From Syncephalis plumigaleata (lineage: Eukaryota; Zoopagomycota; Zoopagomycetes; Zoopagales; Piptocephalidaceae): 64,000 bases of DNA. The position numbers were made by a program, and so were the translations under genes. The notes under the pieces were generated by a model. The model was not told the DNA's origin, did not search any database, and saw only the letters and a list, made by a program, of their open reading frames with translations. Numbering within the stretch: position 1 is the first letter of the stretch; every line of letters begins with the position of its first letter. The stretch lies in contig JAIXMF010000003.1 of NCBI GenBank assembly GCA_025201365.1, positions 930,001-994,000 on the forward strand, read 5' to 3'. Below, piece by piece: positions 63,167 through 64,000 of the stretch.

Positions 63167-64000
63167 ATGTCGGCCACACGTGCACTAGCTACTTCACTTC
63201 GGCAAACACGCCCTAGTACGCGTTTCGCGTCTATTGCGGTAAGCATGGATGACGCAATCTTGGATGGAATGCACACTGATACTGGTATTCACGATTAGAT
63301 GCGTGGTATTCAAACATCGACGCAATCCTCAATGGCCAAGGAGACCGATACATTAACGGGTAAGCCGGTACTAATGAAGAAGTTTGAAATCTATCGTTGG
63401 GTAAGTTTGAACTTTGAATAAAGCATTACCTTGCATCTATGTAAACACATGCACCTACATACTTATACTTGTATTAGGATCCGGAACAACCGAGTGAGAA
63501 ACCACGTCTACAAACTTACAATATTGATATCAATCAATGCGGTCCCATGGTGCTGGATGCATTAATTAAGATCAAGAACGAAATTGATCCTACCTTGACT
63601 TTCCGTCGTTCTTGCCGTGAAGGTAACGAGTTGTTATATATATATATATATATATACGGTATATGCAACGACGACTAATCATGATGAATATAGGTATTTG
63701 CGGTTCATGCTCCATGAACATCGGTGGTGGTAACACGCTAGCTTGCACGGCACGCATTGATCGCGACGCTAGCAAACCGCTAAAGATCTATCCATTGCCG
63801 CATATGTATGTTATCAAGGATCTCGTACCTGATCTGACCAACTTCTACCGTCAATACGCTTTTATCGAGCCGTACTTGCAACAGAAGGAGCCGCCTAAGG
63901 ATGGCAAGGAGAATTTGCAAAGTATTGAAGATCGCAAGAAACTTGTAAGGACTAGCATCGACGGTTGTGTGTAATGATTAGATGAGCTAAATGATAATGC
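63167..64000 (+). CDS. SDHB: succinate dehydrogenase iron-sulfur subunit, 5' part
   Basis: Complex II subunit that passes electrons from FAD to ubiquinone in the inner mitochondrial membrane. ATG 63167 opens a targeting sequence ([20 protein letters not shown]), then [47 protein letters not shown] and [25 protein letters not shown], which holds the cysteines of the 2Fe-2S cluster. It continues through [20 protein letters not shown] to IEDRKKL and a donor GTAAGG at 63945. The exons with the two other clusters lie outside the window. Introns are GT-AG, one with a long TA repeat. Confidence 0.95.
63635..63656. repeat. TA dinucleotide microsatellite in an SDHB intron
   Basis: Eleven or so TA units inside the intron between CREG and ICGSC of SDHB. 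Confidence 0.8.

Overview
This is nuclear DNA from a eukaryote with small, closely packed genes and short introns (mostly about 45-100 bp). The gene set is fungal: two Anp1/Mnn9-type mannosyltransferases, a CYK3 cytokinesis protein (SH3 plus transglutaminase-like), ATG13, EXO84, TRM44, PFS2/WDR33, DPP5-type peptidase and paired fungal bestrophin-like proteins. The AT-rich sequence, a P-loop kinase of the LPA1/2-phosphoglycerate-kinase type and a convincing U12-type AT-AC intron point away from Dikarya towards an early-diverging fungus. A zygomycete-grade lineage (Zoopagomycota or Mucoromycota) is my inference, not something proven by the sequence. I saw no rRNA, tRNA, CRISPR array, retroviral, LTR or Polinton-like element.

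Layout. 0-10 kb: the first exon of a minus-strand gene, a P-loop kinase, GPI transamidase subunit PIG-S, a DPP5-like serine peptidase and a convergent secreted trypsin. 10-24 kb: minus-strand housekeeping genes CYK3, RPS25, GGPP synthase, an alpha/beta hydrolase and PFS2/WDR33, with one plus-strand cysteine-rich secreted protein between them. 23.6-28.2 kb: an accessory island with two copies of a secreted pseudokinase-like family and a roughly 210 bp repeat present twice. 28.2-39 kb: a peroxisomal ABCD transporter, a tandem pair of mannosyltransferases and a divergent pair of bestrophin-like genes. 39-42.2 kb: D-aminoacyl-tRNA deacylase, a truncated third pseudokinase copy and a small unknown gene. 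42.2-64 kb: mostly plus-strand genes, namely EXO84, an eroded region, a mitochondrially targeted indoleamine 2,3-dioxygenase, a tandem pair of beta-rich proteins, ATG13, a minus-strand unknown gene, TRM44 and the start of SDHB.

Three patterns run through the window. First, splice sites are unusually diverse: five GC-AG introns, all with the donor GCAAGT, plus one AT-AC intron, three of these six in EXO84. Second, at least twelve otherwise conserved host genes carry single-base frame breaks, nearly all at short homopolymers and nearly all a missing base. This looks like residual sequence error rather than a dozen dying genes. Third, local duplication is common (pseudokinases, mannosyltransferases, bestrophins, beta-rich proteins).

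Most genes are unrelated housekeeping functions: protein modification and glycosylation (PIG-S, mannosyltransferases), membrane lipid and isoprenoid metabolism (ABCD transporter, hydrolase, GGPP synthase), RNA and translation (PFS2, RPS25, DTD, TRM44), trafficking, autophagy and cytokinesis (EXO84, ATG13, CYK3) and mitochondrial metabolism (SDHB, IDO). The secreted proteins (trypsin, cysteine-rich protein, pseudokinases) are the probable lineage-specific outward-facing set.
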